A DNA stretch of 64,000 bases. It comes from Bordetella petrii. Lineage in GTDB: Bacteria > Pseudomonadota > Gammaproteobacteria > Burkholderiales > Burkholderiaceae_B. Under the pieces are notes generated by a model. It did no database searches and had not been told where the DNA came from. It saw nothing but the letters and a program-made list of their open reading frames with translations. Below, piece after piece: positions 15,652 through 23,161 of the stretch; the first letter of the stretch is position 1, and every line of letters starts with the position of its first letter. The DNA is taken from positions 1,364,001 to 1,428,000 of the forward strand of contig NC_010170.1 in the NCBI RefSeq assembly GCF_000067205.1, in the 5' to 3' direction. A program made the translations under genes and the position numbers.

Positions 15652-16758
15652 ATGGCTCTCATGTTCCCTCGGCTTGCCCGCAATTTTTCGAAAAACGGGT
15701 ACTACCCAACCGACGAACCCACGCTGGAGCGGGCGCTCAACGCGCTGGCGCCGGCCGCCGGTCAAGTCACCATCATCGACCCCTGCGCAGGCGAAGGCGT
15801 TGCCATCGCTGAAGCCGCACATGCGCTCGGCCGTGATCTGGTGTCAGCTTATGCCGTCGAATTCGACGAAGAACGCGCCAGGCATGCCCGAGGTCTTGTC
15901 GACCATTGCCTGCACAGCGACCTGATGGACACGCTGATCAGCCGGCAAAGCTTTGGACTGATGTGGCTCAATCCTCCCTATGGGGATCTGTCCAGGGATG
16001 CCGATGGCAACATCGGCTACCAGGGACAGGGCCGCGCCAGGCTGGAGAAGCTGTTCTATCAGCGCGTCTTGCCGCTGCTGCAGTACGGTGGCGTGCTGGT
16101 CTTCATCATTCCGAGCTACACGCTGGATGCCGAGCTGGTGGGCTGGCTGACACGCCATTTCACCGGACTGCGCATCTACCGTGCGGTCGAACAGCAGTTC
16201 AGGCAGGTGGTGATCTTCGGCACCCGCTCACGCCAGCGCGATCTGGCGGGCGATGCCAAAGCCATCCGCAACCGGCTGCTGCAGATCGGCACAGGTGATA
16301 TCGAAGCGGAAGAACTGCCGGTCGAATGGCCGTTCCTTCCGTATTCTGTCCCAGCCACACAGGCCGAGCCGGAGCAGTTCTACCGGGTCACCATGGAGCC
16401 GGAGCAATTCGCGGCCGAAGTTCATCGCCTTCAAGGGTTGTGGCCTTCCCTCGATACGCATCTCGGCGCTTCGCAGCAGTCGCTGCGGCCGCCGGCCCGT
16501 GCCTTGTCTCACTGGCATCTCGCCCTGGCACTCGCCGCCGGTGCGATTTCAGGTGTCGTCCATTCCAGAACCGGCAAGGTGATGGTCGTCAAAGGCGATA
16601 CCCACAAAGAGAAGTCCGCCGCAGTCGAATACAGCGAACGCGACGATGGCTCGATCGCCGAAACGCGCATCCTCACCGACAAGTTCGTGCCGGTTATTCG
16701 CGCATGGGACATGACGCCCGGCTCTCCCACTCGGGGAGAAGTGCTGACCATCCGCTGA
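15652..16758 (+). CDS. DUF6094-type N6-adenine methyltransferase-like protein
   Basis: A 368-residue class I SAM-dependent methyltransferase. The SAM motif is TIIDPCAGEGVAIAEAAHAL (about residues 37-56), the acidic strand AYAVEFDEERARHARGLV follows, and the catalytic box of amino-methyltransferases is LNPPYGDLSRD (about residue 106). This fits the DUF6094 group on mobile elements, probably an adenine-N6 DNA (possibly RNA) methyltransferase protecting the element. The C-terminal 130 residues are a separate domain of unknown role. The start at 15652 is supported by CAGGAG and by leader L8; a start at 15601 lies inside the leader stem. Confidence 0.8.
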   Translation: MALMFPRLARNFSKNGYYPTDEPTLERALNALAPAAGQVTIIDPCAGEGVAIAEAAHALGRDLVSAYAVEFDEERARHARGLVDHCLHSDLMDTLISRQSFGLMWLNPPYGDLSRDADGNIGYQGQGRARLEKLFYQRVLPLLQYGGVLVFIIPSYTLDAELVGWLTRHFTGLRIYRAVEQQFRQVVIFGTRSRQRDLAGDAKAIRNRLLQIGTGDIEAEELPVEWPFLPYSVPATQAEPEQFYRVTMEPEQFAAEVHRLQGLWPSLDTHLGASQQSLRPPARALSHWHLALALAAGAISGVVHSRTGKVMVVKGDTHKEKSAAVEYSERDDGSIAETRILTDKFVPVIRAWDMTPGSPTRGEVLTIR

Positions 16759-16783
16759 TGCCTCATCCACCCCTGGAAACCAA

Positions 16784-16798
16784 CGCCTGGACCAGGCG
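16784..16798 (+). promoter_or_regulatory. Leader hairpin L9
   Basis: CGCCTGG (16784-16790) and CCAGGCG (16792-16798) with flanking CCA/TGG that can extend the stem; ACAGGAG and the ATG at 16838 follow. Confidence 0.6.
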
Positions 16799-16837
16799 CT
16801 GGCTTCGCTTTTCGTCAACGCAACAGGAGCTACAACC

Positions 16838-17164
16838 ATGTCCTTCAAACTGTTCCCACGCCAGCGCACCACGCCGGCTTCCATCCCTCTGTTCTCCAGC
16901 GGTGCCCTGACGCTCAGCGCCAGGGTGCAATGGCTGGACAGCAAGGGGCTGGTTGATCCCCATCGTTTCCTGCATCGCCACCTGCGTGGTGACTGGGGCG
17001 ATCTGGATCACACCGAACGTCGCGCGAACGATGCCGCTCTTCAATCAGAAGGAGCTCTGACCTCGCGCTACCAGGTGACACCGCGTCTGTCCTTGTTGGT
17101 GATCACCAGCAAGGATCACAGCCAGACCGTGATCCAACTGCCCGAGGAGAACGAGCCGCACTGA
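16838..17164 (+). CDS. Small tandem paralogue 1 of 3
   Basis: A 108-residue protein and the first of three neighbouring paralogues. Shared frame: a hydrophobic strand (IPLFSSGALTLSARVQWL), the block RHLRGDWGDLDHTERRANDA, then YQVTPRLSLLVIT and a final DHSQTVIQLP strand. The RH..GDWGDL..nD block is the best marker. Databases often label such proteins 'type I restriction subunit M' or 'plasmid-related protein', without experimental support that I know of. This copy lacks the terminal LLPSEY-type ending of the other two, ending PEENEPH. Leader L9 and ACAGGAG precede it. Confidence 0.75.
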   Translation: MSFKLFPRQRTTPASIPLFSSGALTLSARVQWLDSKGLVDPHRFLHRHLRGDWGDLDHTERRANDAALQSEGALTSRYQVTPRLSLLVITSKDHSQTVIQLPEENEPH

Positions 17165-17196
17165 CGACTTGCATCTTCGGCCTTTTCCACCCAACG

Positions 17197-17229
17197 GGGT
17201 CATGCTGCCCCAACGGGGTGTCATGACCC
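17197..17229 (+). promoter_or_regulatory. Leader L10 (nested two-stem)
   Basis: The outer stem GGGTCATG (17197-17204) / CATGACCC (17222-17229) encloses CCCCAACGGGG (17208-17218). GCAGGAG and the ATG at 17254 follow. Confidence 0.78.
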
Positions 17230-17253
17230 TCCTCAATATGCAGGAGAAACACC

Positions 17254-17559
17254 ATGACCTCCGACGCGAAACCTCGTGATCACCGCCGTTTGCTGTTCCC
17301 GATCGGCGCATTGATTTTCAGCGAAGGCGTAGACCGCCTGATGCGGGAAGGCAGGCTCGACCCGATGCCTTACTTCCAGCGCCACATACGCGGCGACTGG
17401 GGCGATGTGACGGACGACAAGTGGCAGGAAAACAATGCCGCATTGAAATCCAACGCGCGTCTCGACTCGCTTTATGCGGTCACCCGCGAACTGAACATTC
17501 GCATCTTCACCGAGGCAGATCGCAGCGCGACGCATGTCCTGCTGCCAGCCGAATTCTGA
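17254..17559 (+). CDS. Small tandem paralogue 2 of 3
   Basis: A 101-residue paralogue: LLFPIGALIFSEGVDRLMRE, RHIRGDWGDVTDDKWQENNA, LDSLYAVTRELNIRIFTEAD and the ending RSATHVLLPAEF. It is closer to paralogue 3 than to paralogue 1 in the TE.DRS.T..LLP.E ending. It has its own hairpin leader and ribosome-binding site, so the three genes are separately initiated rather than translationally coupled. The function is unknown. Confidence 0.75.
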   Translation: MTSDAKPRDHRRLLFPIGALIFSEGVDRLMREGRLDPMPYFQRHIRGDWGDVTDDKWQENNAALKSNARLDSLYAVTRELNIRIFTEADRSATHVLLPAEF

Positions 17560-17628
17560 CGCGCGAAAGCGTCGTTCCTCCACCGCGACAGCCCAGTAAT
17601 TTCTGTCGTCCGCATCATCCACCCACCG

Positions 17629-17660
17629 GGGCCAATCACCCCGACCGGGTGCCATGGCCC
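17629..17660 (+). promoter_or_regulatory. Leader L11 (nested two-stem)
   Basis: The outer stem GGGCCA (17629-17634) / TGGCCC (17655-17660) encloses CACCC (17637-17641) / GGGTG (17647-17651). TTTGGAG and the ATG at 17685 follow. Confidence 0.75.
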
Positions 17661-17684
17661 TTCATTTCATTTGGAGTCACCACC

Positions 17685-17996
17685 ATGGCACATGAAGCGC
17701 TTTTCCTCAGCGTTGTTCCGCAACCGCGATTCCTGACCGGGCAACTGGTCATGACCTCCGGCGTCGATGAACTGGTCCAACAGGGCCTGCTCAATCCCGG
17801 CCGATATCTCGCGCGCCATCTCAGCGCCGATTGGGGCGATCTCTCCGATAGCGACTGGCAGTCCAATGACACCGCCTTGCGCACCGGAGAGGATCGCCTG
17901 TTTTCGTCCTACCAGGTCGAGCCTGACCTGAAACTCTGGATCATCACCGAATGGGATCGCAGCGTCACCACGCTGCTGCTTCCCAGCGAATACTGA
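17685..17996 (+). CDS. Small tandem paralogue 3 of 3
   Basis: A 103-residue paralogue starting at the ATG at 17685 after TTTGGAG. It contains LTGQLVMTSGVDELVQQGLL, RHLSADWGDLSDSDWQSNDT, FSSYQVEPDLKLWIITEWDR and the ending TTLLLPSEY. The longer in-frame opening upstream would cross the leader and is rejected. Three differing copies side by side suggest distinct partners or targets rather than dosage. Confidence 0.75.
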   Translation: MAHEALFLSVVPQPRFLTGQLVMTSGVDELVQQGLLNPGRYLARHLSADWGDLSDSDWQSNDTALRTGEDRLFSSYQVEPDLKLWIITEWDRSVTTLLLPSEY

Positions 17997-18038
17997 TCTT
18001 CATCTGGCGGCTCCCGCCGCTTCATATCTTCCCACCCC

Positions 18039-18078
18039 GGGGCATGTCCATCGCCCCGCAGGCGAAGGTGCATGCCCC
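18039..18078 (+). promoter_or_regulatory. Leader L12 (nested two-stem)
   Basis: The outer stem GGGGCATG (18039-18046) / CATGCCCC (18071-18078) encloses TCGCC (18051-18055) / GGCGA (18061-18065). TTTGGAG and the helicase ATG at 18099 follow. Confidence 0.78.
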
Positions 18079-18098
18079 GCTTTCTTTGGAGCATCACC

Positions 18099-20372
18099 AT
18101 GTCCCTCGATCTTGAAACCATGCCCGATTCCGCCACACAGGGCGACCTGCTCGAAACGGAATCCTCGCCGCTGACCATCAGTCTCAACGACTTCGTTTCC
18201 GAATTCGGCGACGAGCTGTTGGACAGCCTCAACCGCGCCAACCCTCCGGTCTACACCGGGCAAGCGCGCCCACACCGGCAACAGGTTCTGTCGCGTCTCA
18301 AGCGGCTACCGTTCCCGGCGCAGGCCGAAGTCATCCACGCTGTCAGTGAGTTGCTGATTGACCGCGGCGAGCGCGCCGCGATCATCAATGCGGAAATGGG
18401 AACGGGCAAGACGCTGATGGCAATTGCCGTCGCGGCCGTGCTCAATGCCGAAGGCTACCGCCGCACGCTGGTCCTGTCCCCGCCGCACCTTGTCTACAAG
18501 TGGCGCCGGGAAATCCTCGAAACCATACCCGGCGCAAAGGTGTGGGTCCTGAACGGCCCCGACACGCTGGTCAAGCTGCTGAAGCTGCGCGAGCAACTCG
18601 GCGTACCGGCCACTGGCCAGGAGTTCTTCGTACTCGGCAGGGTCAGGATGCGCATGGGCTTCCACTGGAAACCCGTGTTCACCCGTCGCCGTACTCCCGG
18701 TGGATTCGTCGGAGCATGCCCGCATTGCGGTCACGTCATCACCGATCTCGATGGCGAGCCCATCAACACGGTCGAGCTCGAAGCCGAAGAGTCGCGGCGC
18801 AAGTGCAGCCAGTGCGCATCTGCGCTATGGACCCTGATACGTCCTCGTTCGCTTTCGGCAACCGACCAGTCCTCGGCGGTGATCAAGGCGCTCAAGCGTA
18901 TTCCCACCATCGGCGAAGCCACGGCCCAGCGGCTGATGAAAAAGTTCGGCGAGTCGTTCCTGATATCTCTTCTGGGCGACAACCTTTTCGAGTTCATCAA
19001 CCTGATGGACGAGAACGGCGATCTTGTCTTCAGCGACCGGCAGGCTCAGCGCATGGAACGTGCAATGGCCTCCATGGAATTTGGCTTTGGTGAAGGCGGC
19101 TATCAAGCCAGTGAATTCATCAAACGCTATCTTCCACAGGGCTTTTTCGATCTCCTCGTGTGTGACGAAGGCCATGAGTACAAAGGGTCGGGTTCAGCAC
19201 AGGGACAGGCGATGGGCGTGCTTGCCTCTAAGGCTCGCAGAACCCTGTTGCTGACCGGAACGCTAATGGGCGGCTACGCGGACGATTTGTTCGCGCTGCT
19301 GTTCCGGACGCTGACCGGGCGGATGATCGAAGACGGCTACCGGCCCTCCAGGACCGGCAGCATGACGTCGGCCGCGATGGCCTTCATGCGCGAACACGGC
19401 GTGTTGAAGGACATCTATTCCGAGAGCACCGGAACCGCGCACAAGACGGCCAGGGGCACCAAGATCACGGTGCGCACCGTCAAAGCGCCAGGCTTCGGGC
19501 CGAAAGGTATCCTGCGCTGCGTGCTGCCGTTCACCGTGTTCCTGAAACTCAGGGACATTGGCGGCAACGTGCTTCCTCCCTACGAAGAGGAGTTTCGTGA
19601 GGTTGCGATGGAGGCCGATCAGGCCAGCGCCTATCGTGATCTGGCCGGGCGTCTCACCGCGGCTCTCAAGGAAGCCCTGCGCAAGCGGGATACGACGCTT
19701 CTTGGTGTGGTCCTCAACGTGCTTCTGGCCTGGCCGGACACGTGCTTCCGTCCCGAGACGGTGACGCATCCCCGCACGCGGGAACTGCTGGCGTTCACAC
19801 CGTCGCAGTTCAACGAGCTGGAAATCACGCCGAAAGAGCGTGAGCTGATCGACATCTGCAAGGCAGAGAAAGCCGAAGGCCGTAAGGTCCTGGCCTATAC
19901 CGTCTACACCGGGACGCGGGACACCACGTCGAGGTTGAAGGTTCTGCTGGAGCAGGAAGGTCTGAAGGTCGCGGTGCTGCGCGCAAGCGTGGACACCTCA
20001 CGGCGGGAAGACTGGATCGCCGAGCAGCTCGACCGGGGCATCGATGTGCTGCTGACCAACCCCGAATTGGTCAAGACGGGCCTGGATCTTCTGGAGTTCC
20101 CAACGATCGTGTTCATGCAGTCCGGATGGAACGTATATACGCTTCAGCAGGCTGCGCGACGGTCTTGGCGGATCGGCCAGAAGCTCGCCGTGAAGGTCAT
20201 CTATCTCGGCTACGCAGCCACGTCGCAGATGACGTGCCTGTCGCTGATGGCGAAGAAGATCCTCGTATCGCAGAGCACATCTGGAGATGTGCCGGAGTCC
20301 GGGTTGGACGCACTCAACACGGACGGCGATTCGGTAGAAGTGGCGATGGCAAGGCAACTTGTCGCCGCCTGA
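18099..20372 (+). CDS. SNF2/DEAD-box-like ICE helicase
   Basis: A 757-residue superfamily 2 helicase/translocase. Motif I is INAEMGTGKTLMAIAV (about residues 96-111) and motif II is CDEGHEYKG (about 355). Between them sits a zinc-ribbon-like insertion (ACPHCGHVITD ... CSQCASALW) and a helix-hairpin-helix-like stretch (IPTIGEATAQRLMKKFGE). The second RecA domain ends with motif VI QQAARRSWRIGQKLAVKVIY. Such proteins are a fixed part of PFGI-1-like ICEs and are thought to act in DNA processing; the precise role is unknown. The ATG at 18099 is preferred to 18072 because the latter lies in leader L12. A terminator follows. Confidence 0.88.
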   Translation: MSLDLETMPDSATQGDLLETESSPLTISLNDFVSEFGDELLDSLNRANPPVYTGQARPHRQQVLSRLKRLPFPAQAEVIHAVSELLIDRGERAAIINAEMGTGKTLMAIAVAAVLNAEGYRRTLVLSPPHLVYKWRREILETIPGAKVWVLNGPDTLVKLLKLREQLGVPATGQEFFVLGRVRMRMGFHWKPVFTRRRTPGGFVGACPHCGHVITDLDGEPINTVELEAEESRRKCSQCASALWTLIRPRSLSATDQSSAVIKALKRIPTIGEATAQRLMKKFGESFLISLLGDNLFEFINLMDENGDLVFSDRQAQRMERAMASMEFGFGEGGYQASEFIKRYLPQGFFDLLVCDEGHEYKGSGSAQGQAMGVLASKARRTLLLTGTLMGGYADDLFALLFRTLTGRMIEDGYRPSRTGSMTSAAMAFMREHGVLKDIYSESTGTAHKTARGTKITVRTVKAPGFGPKGILRCVLPFTVFLKLRDIGGNVLPPYEEEFREVAMEADQASAYRDLAGRLTAALKEALRKRDTTLLGVVLNVLLAWPDTCFRPETVTHPRTRELLAFTPSQFNELEITPKERELIDICKAEKAEGRKVLAYTVYTGTRDTTSRLKVLLEQEGLKVAVLRASVDTSRREDWIAEQLDRGIDVLLTNPELVKTGLDLLEFPTIVFMQSGWNVYTLQQAARRSWRIGQKLAVKVIYLGYAATSQMTCLSLMAKKILVSQSTSGDVPESGLDALNTDGDSVEVAMARQLVAA

Positions 20373-20387
20373 TCACCATGCAGCACT

Positions 20388-21263
20388 TCAACGGCCCTTC
20401 GGGGCCGTTTTTTTATCGGCAGTAGAGGACGTCAACCATCTGATGAAACCTTGGTCTTGATCGCTTTGATCCAATGCTGCGTAGTAGAGCAGTCGAAGAT
20501 GACGATCCTCGTCAATCGTAAGCTTCGTGTATTCGAACGCGACATGGCCGTAGCCTGTAAGAGATAAACGCTGCCAACTCATATTCAGATCATGAATGGT
20601 CTGTTCCTGCCACCAAGCTTTGAAATCGGGAGAGACCTTTTCCAGGTCCTTGATCAAGGCGCAGATATCAGGCTCTTGCGTCGCCCGGACAAAATCTCGC
20701 CGGAACTCAGATAGCAGGTGGAGGGCTTGATCCTCCCAAGGGCTGAACAACGCCTGAGTTGCAGGATCAGCGAATAGCATCCAGAGCAGGTTCCGGCGTT
20801 CCGGGGCATGCTTTGAAAAGTGGAACACTCGGTCTGCGGCTTGGTTCCAAGCCAGCACATCCCATCGAAGATTGATCACGTAGGCAGGGCGTAGCGCCAG
20901 GTCACCCATCAGGCGGTGGACGACTTGCGGTACGACACACCATGTTTTTCCCGGTTCTGCGGGAGGACGCTGCTGGCTTAGCAGATAGAGATACCGGCGC
21001 TCAGCGGCGTCCAGCTTCAGGACCCGTGACAAGTTGTCCAGAAATGTCGCCGATACGCTGATATCACGCCCTTGCTCCAGCCACGTGTACCAAGTCAATC
21101 CGACACCGGCCAATGCAGCAACTTCCTCGCGTCGGAGGCCGGGCGTACGGCGGCGTCCACCGGACGGAAGACCAACATCAACAGGGTGCAAGCGCTCGCG
21201 CCGACTACGCAGAAAGTCCGCCAACTCCTTTCGCGTGCGCTCCATCGTTCTAGCAGTGCTCAT
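20388..21263 (-). CDS. MmyB-like helix-turn-helix transcriptional regulator
   Basis: A 291-residue regulator: an N-terminal XRE-type helix-turn-helix (TPGLRREEVAALAGVGLTWY, then TWLEQGRDISVSATFLDNLS, about residues 43-82) followed by a PAS-like ligand-binding domain of the MmyB type (YVINLRWDVLAWNQAADRVF, later FRRDFVRATQEPDICALI). MmyB-like proteins often control neighbouring biosynthetic or redox genes, sometimes responding to fatty-acid-like ligands. It diverges from the ALAS-like operon across 155 bp and is its likely regulator. The last residues (KKTAPKGR) are encoded by the terminator sequence, so the original 3' end was probably replaced when the module joined the ICE. Confidence 0.85.
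   Translation of the reverse strand: MSTARTMERTRKELADFLRSRRERLHPVDVGLPSGGRRRTPGLRREEVAALAGVGLTWYTWLEQGRDISVSATFLDNLSRVLKLDAAERRYLYLLSQQRPPAEPGKTWCVVPQVVHRLMGDLALRPAYVINLRWDVLAWNQAADRVFHFSKHAPERRNLLWMLFADPATQALFSPWEDQALHLLSEFRRDFVRATQEPDICALIKDLEKVSPDFKAWWQEQTIHDLNMSWQRLSLTGYGHVAFEYTKLTIDEDRHLRLLYYAALDQSDQDQGFIRWLTSSTADKKTAPKGR
20391..20414 (+). terminator. Intrinsic terminator, first copy of the cargo-boundary type
   Basis: ACGGCCC, loop TTCG, GGGCCGT and seven T residues. Near-identical terminators recur at 27344-27367 and 33837-33860. The bases just upstream (GATCACCATGCAGCACTT) also loosely resemble those upstream of the other two copies. Confidence 0.92.
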
Positions 21264-21418
21264 CCCGTCACCTTTAGTAACAGCATAAATGGTTAGATTG
21301 TAATAGCCAAATTAATTGCACACAATAGGTGCGACTTGCCCCAAAGGCGTGCAAGAGCCTTCAGGCAACCATTGAAAAAGGATGAGTGGAATGTAACCAA
21401 AGCTAAGAGGAAATGACG
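21264..21418. promoter_or_regulatory. Divergent regulatory region of the ALAS-like cluster
   Basis: 155 bp, clearly AT-rich in its left half, between the regulator and the ALAS-like gene. It must hold both promoters. I see no convincing symmetric operator. AAGAGG (21405-21410) is well spaced for the ATG at 21419 and too close to the one at 21413. Confidence 0.6.
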
Positions 21419-22660
21419 ATGTACCAAACTCTGCTGAGTAAGAAGCTAAGTGATTTGAAAGCATCCGGGCAGTATCGGACCTTTGTGACACTAAACAGAA
21501 TTTGCGGCCAATATCCGTTAGCCCAACTTGAAGGCGGCGATGAAAGGCCTGTCATTGTCTGGTGCAGCAACGATTATCTCGGTATGTCGCAGCATCTTGT
21601 CGTGCGTCAGGCAATGCACGACGCCATTGATCGTTACGGTGCCGGCTCTGGTGGATCTCGCAACATCGGTGGCAGCCATGGAATCTTTAGCCAGTTGGAG
21701 CGCAGCCTTGCCGATTGGCACTCCAAGGAAGCTGCTCTCGTATTTCCGACCGGCTTCAGCTCCAATGACGCGACGCTGCAATGTCTGCTGAGAGAAATTC
21801 CGGATTGCGTGGTGATCAGTGACGAAAAGAACCATGCGTCCATCATCAACGGTATTCGCGCGACTTCCACAGAACGGCAGGTTTTCCGACACAATGATTT
21901 GGATCACCTGGAAGAATCGCTGGCGCGGTATCCGCTCGAACGCCCCAAAATCGTAGTTTTCGAGTCCGTGTACTCGATGGACGGCGACATCTCCCCCATG
22001 GCCGAGATCGTAGATATCGCCAAGCAATACAACGCCTTAACCTATCTGGATGAGGTTCATGCCGTCGGCATGTATGGTCCTCGCGGCGCCGGTTTGGCGG
22101 CCCAGTTGGGGATTGCCGATAAGGTTGACATTATCCAGGGAACGATGGCGAAGGCTATTGGCGTCATCGGCGGCTATATCACAGGGGCGCAGTGGCTAAT
22201 CGATGCCGTCCGCTCATTCTCAACAGGGTTCATCTTCACAACCTCCTTGCCGCCTGTTGTGGCAGCCGGCTGCCTGGCAAGCATTGAGCATCTGAAAACT
22301 CAGTCGCAGGAACGTGAGCTGCTGCACACGAAAACCCAGCAATTGAGGCAAGCGCTCGACTCGCTGGATATTCCGGTCATGTCGTGTTCTTCAACACATG
22401 TACTACCGGTGCTTGTTGGGGACGCCATCAAATGCAAAGAAGCCGCAGAACGGCTCCTCTCCGTTCATGGGGTTTATCTCCAACCTATCAACTTCCCGTC
22501 AGTTGCTGCAGGCACTGAGCGCTTCCGGGTCAATGTCACGCCCAATCATACCGATGAACAAGTCACGCATCTTGCTGAGGCATTGCGTGAAGTTTTTGAA
22601 CATTTCGACATCCCTCTGAAAACGCCTCCGGCCTTTGCCTCTGCCAGGGAGGCGTCCTGA
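21419..22660 (+). CDS. 5-aminolevulinate synthase-like PLP enzyme
   Basis: 413 residues, alpha-oxoamine synthase family, very close to 5-aminolevulinate synthase (ALAS), which condenses an amino acid with succinyl-CoA. Seen: WCSNDYLGMSQH (48-59), FESVYSMDGD (181-190), the PLP-binding aspartate in YLDEVHAVGMYGPRG (Asp211) and the Schiff-base lysine in GTMAKAIGVIGGY (Lys245). The GGTRN motif of glycine-specific ALAS is GGSRN here (Ser80), the position of Thr83 in Rhodobacter ALAS, where I recall Ser relaxing selectivity towards serine or alanine. NISGT is also changed to NIGGS. Standing first in a biosynthetic operon, it is probably a secondary-metabolism ALAS rather than a haem enzyme. AlmA of alaremycin biosynthesis is the nearest known parallel. 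Confidence 0.88.
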   Translation: MYQTLLSKKLSDLKASGQYRTFVTLNRICGQYPLAQLEGGDERPVIVWCSNDYLGMSQHLVVRQAMHDAIDRYGAGSGGSRNIGGSHGIFSQLERSLADWHSKEAALVFPTGFSSNDATLQCLLREIPDCVVISDEKNHASIINGIRATSTERQVFRHNDLDHLEESLARYPLERPKIVVFESVYSMDGDISPMAEIVDIAKQYNALTYLDEVHAVGMYGPRGAGLAAQLGIADKVDIIQGTMAKAIGVIGGYITGAQWLIDAVRSFSTGFIFTTSLPPVVAAGCLASIEHLKTQSQERELLHTKTQQLRQALDSLDIPVMSCSSTHVLPVLVGDAIKCKEAAERLLSVHGVYLQPINFPSVAAGTERFRVNVTPNHTDEQVTHLAEALREVFEHFDIPLKTPPAFASAREAS

Positions 22661-23161
22661 ATGCCAATTACGCAATTGAAAATACGCGGCGCTGCACAAG
22701 CCGATATCGACGTACTCATATCGTTACGTGCGTACCTTCTGGATGGCAACGAAGGGACGGGGTACGCAAGCCGCAATGCCGATGAAAGTCGTCGCTGGAA
22801 AGCTGCCTACAAGGTCTGGTTGTCGCAAGTTCTTGAAGCTGATGATCGCACGCACATTATCGTCGCCGATAACGATGGCGAGGTGGTGGGATGTGCCACA
22901 GGCATCATCGATCGCCGAGCTCCAGCACCAGATTGCATCAGTGGTTGGTGCGGCTGGGTGCAGTCCATGGTGGTTTCGCCATCGTGGCGGCGCATGGGCA
23001 TCGCCGAAAGCCTGATGCATGAGTTGCTGCAATGGTTCTCCCTGTTGGGAGTCACGAAAGTGGTGCTGGAAAGCACCCAGGTTGCTGAAGCGATGTATCA
23101 GAAGCTCGGATTTTCGCCCAATTCAGAACGCTTGCTCAGTTTTTCTGGAGGTCGGCCATGA
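22661..23161 (+). CDS. GNAT-family N-acetyltransferase
   Basis: 166 residues; its ATG immediately follows the ALAS-like stop, so the two are coupled. The acetyl-CoA-binding signature is WVQSMVVSPSWRRMGIAESL (about 103-122) with the R-R-x-G-x-A pocket, followed by VVLESTQVAEAMYQKLGF. In this setting it most likely N-acetylates the amino-ketone made by the ALAS-like enzyme, as AlmB is reported to do in alaremycin biosynthesis; that transfer of function is inference. An alternative role is self-resistance by acetylating the finished product. Confidence 0.85.
   Translation: MPITQLKIRGAAQADIDVLISLRAYLLDGNEGTGYASRNADESRRWKAAYKVWLSQVLEADDRTHIIVADNDGEVVGCATGIIDRRAPAPDCISGWCGWVQSMVVSPSWRRMGIAESLMHELLQWFSLLGVTKVVLESTQVAEAMYQKLGFSPNSERLLSFSGGRP

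Noticed and set aside
21419..22660. Housekeeping haem-pathway hemA
   Set aside because: Most gammaproteobacteria make aminolevulinate by the C5 route, and the gene sits in an acetyltransferase/amidotransferase/efflux operon with a changed substrate loop, so secondary metabolism is more likely.
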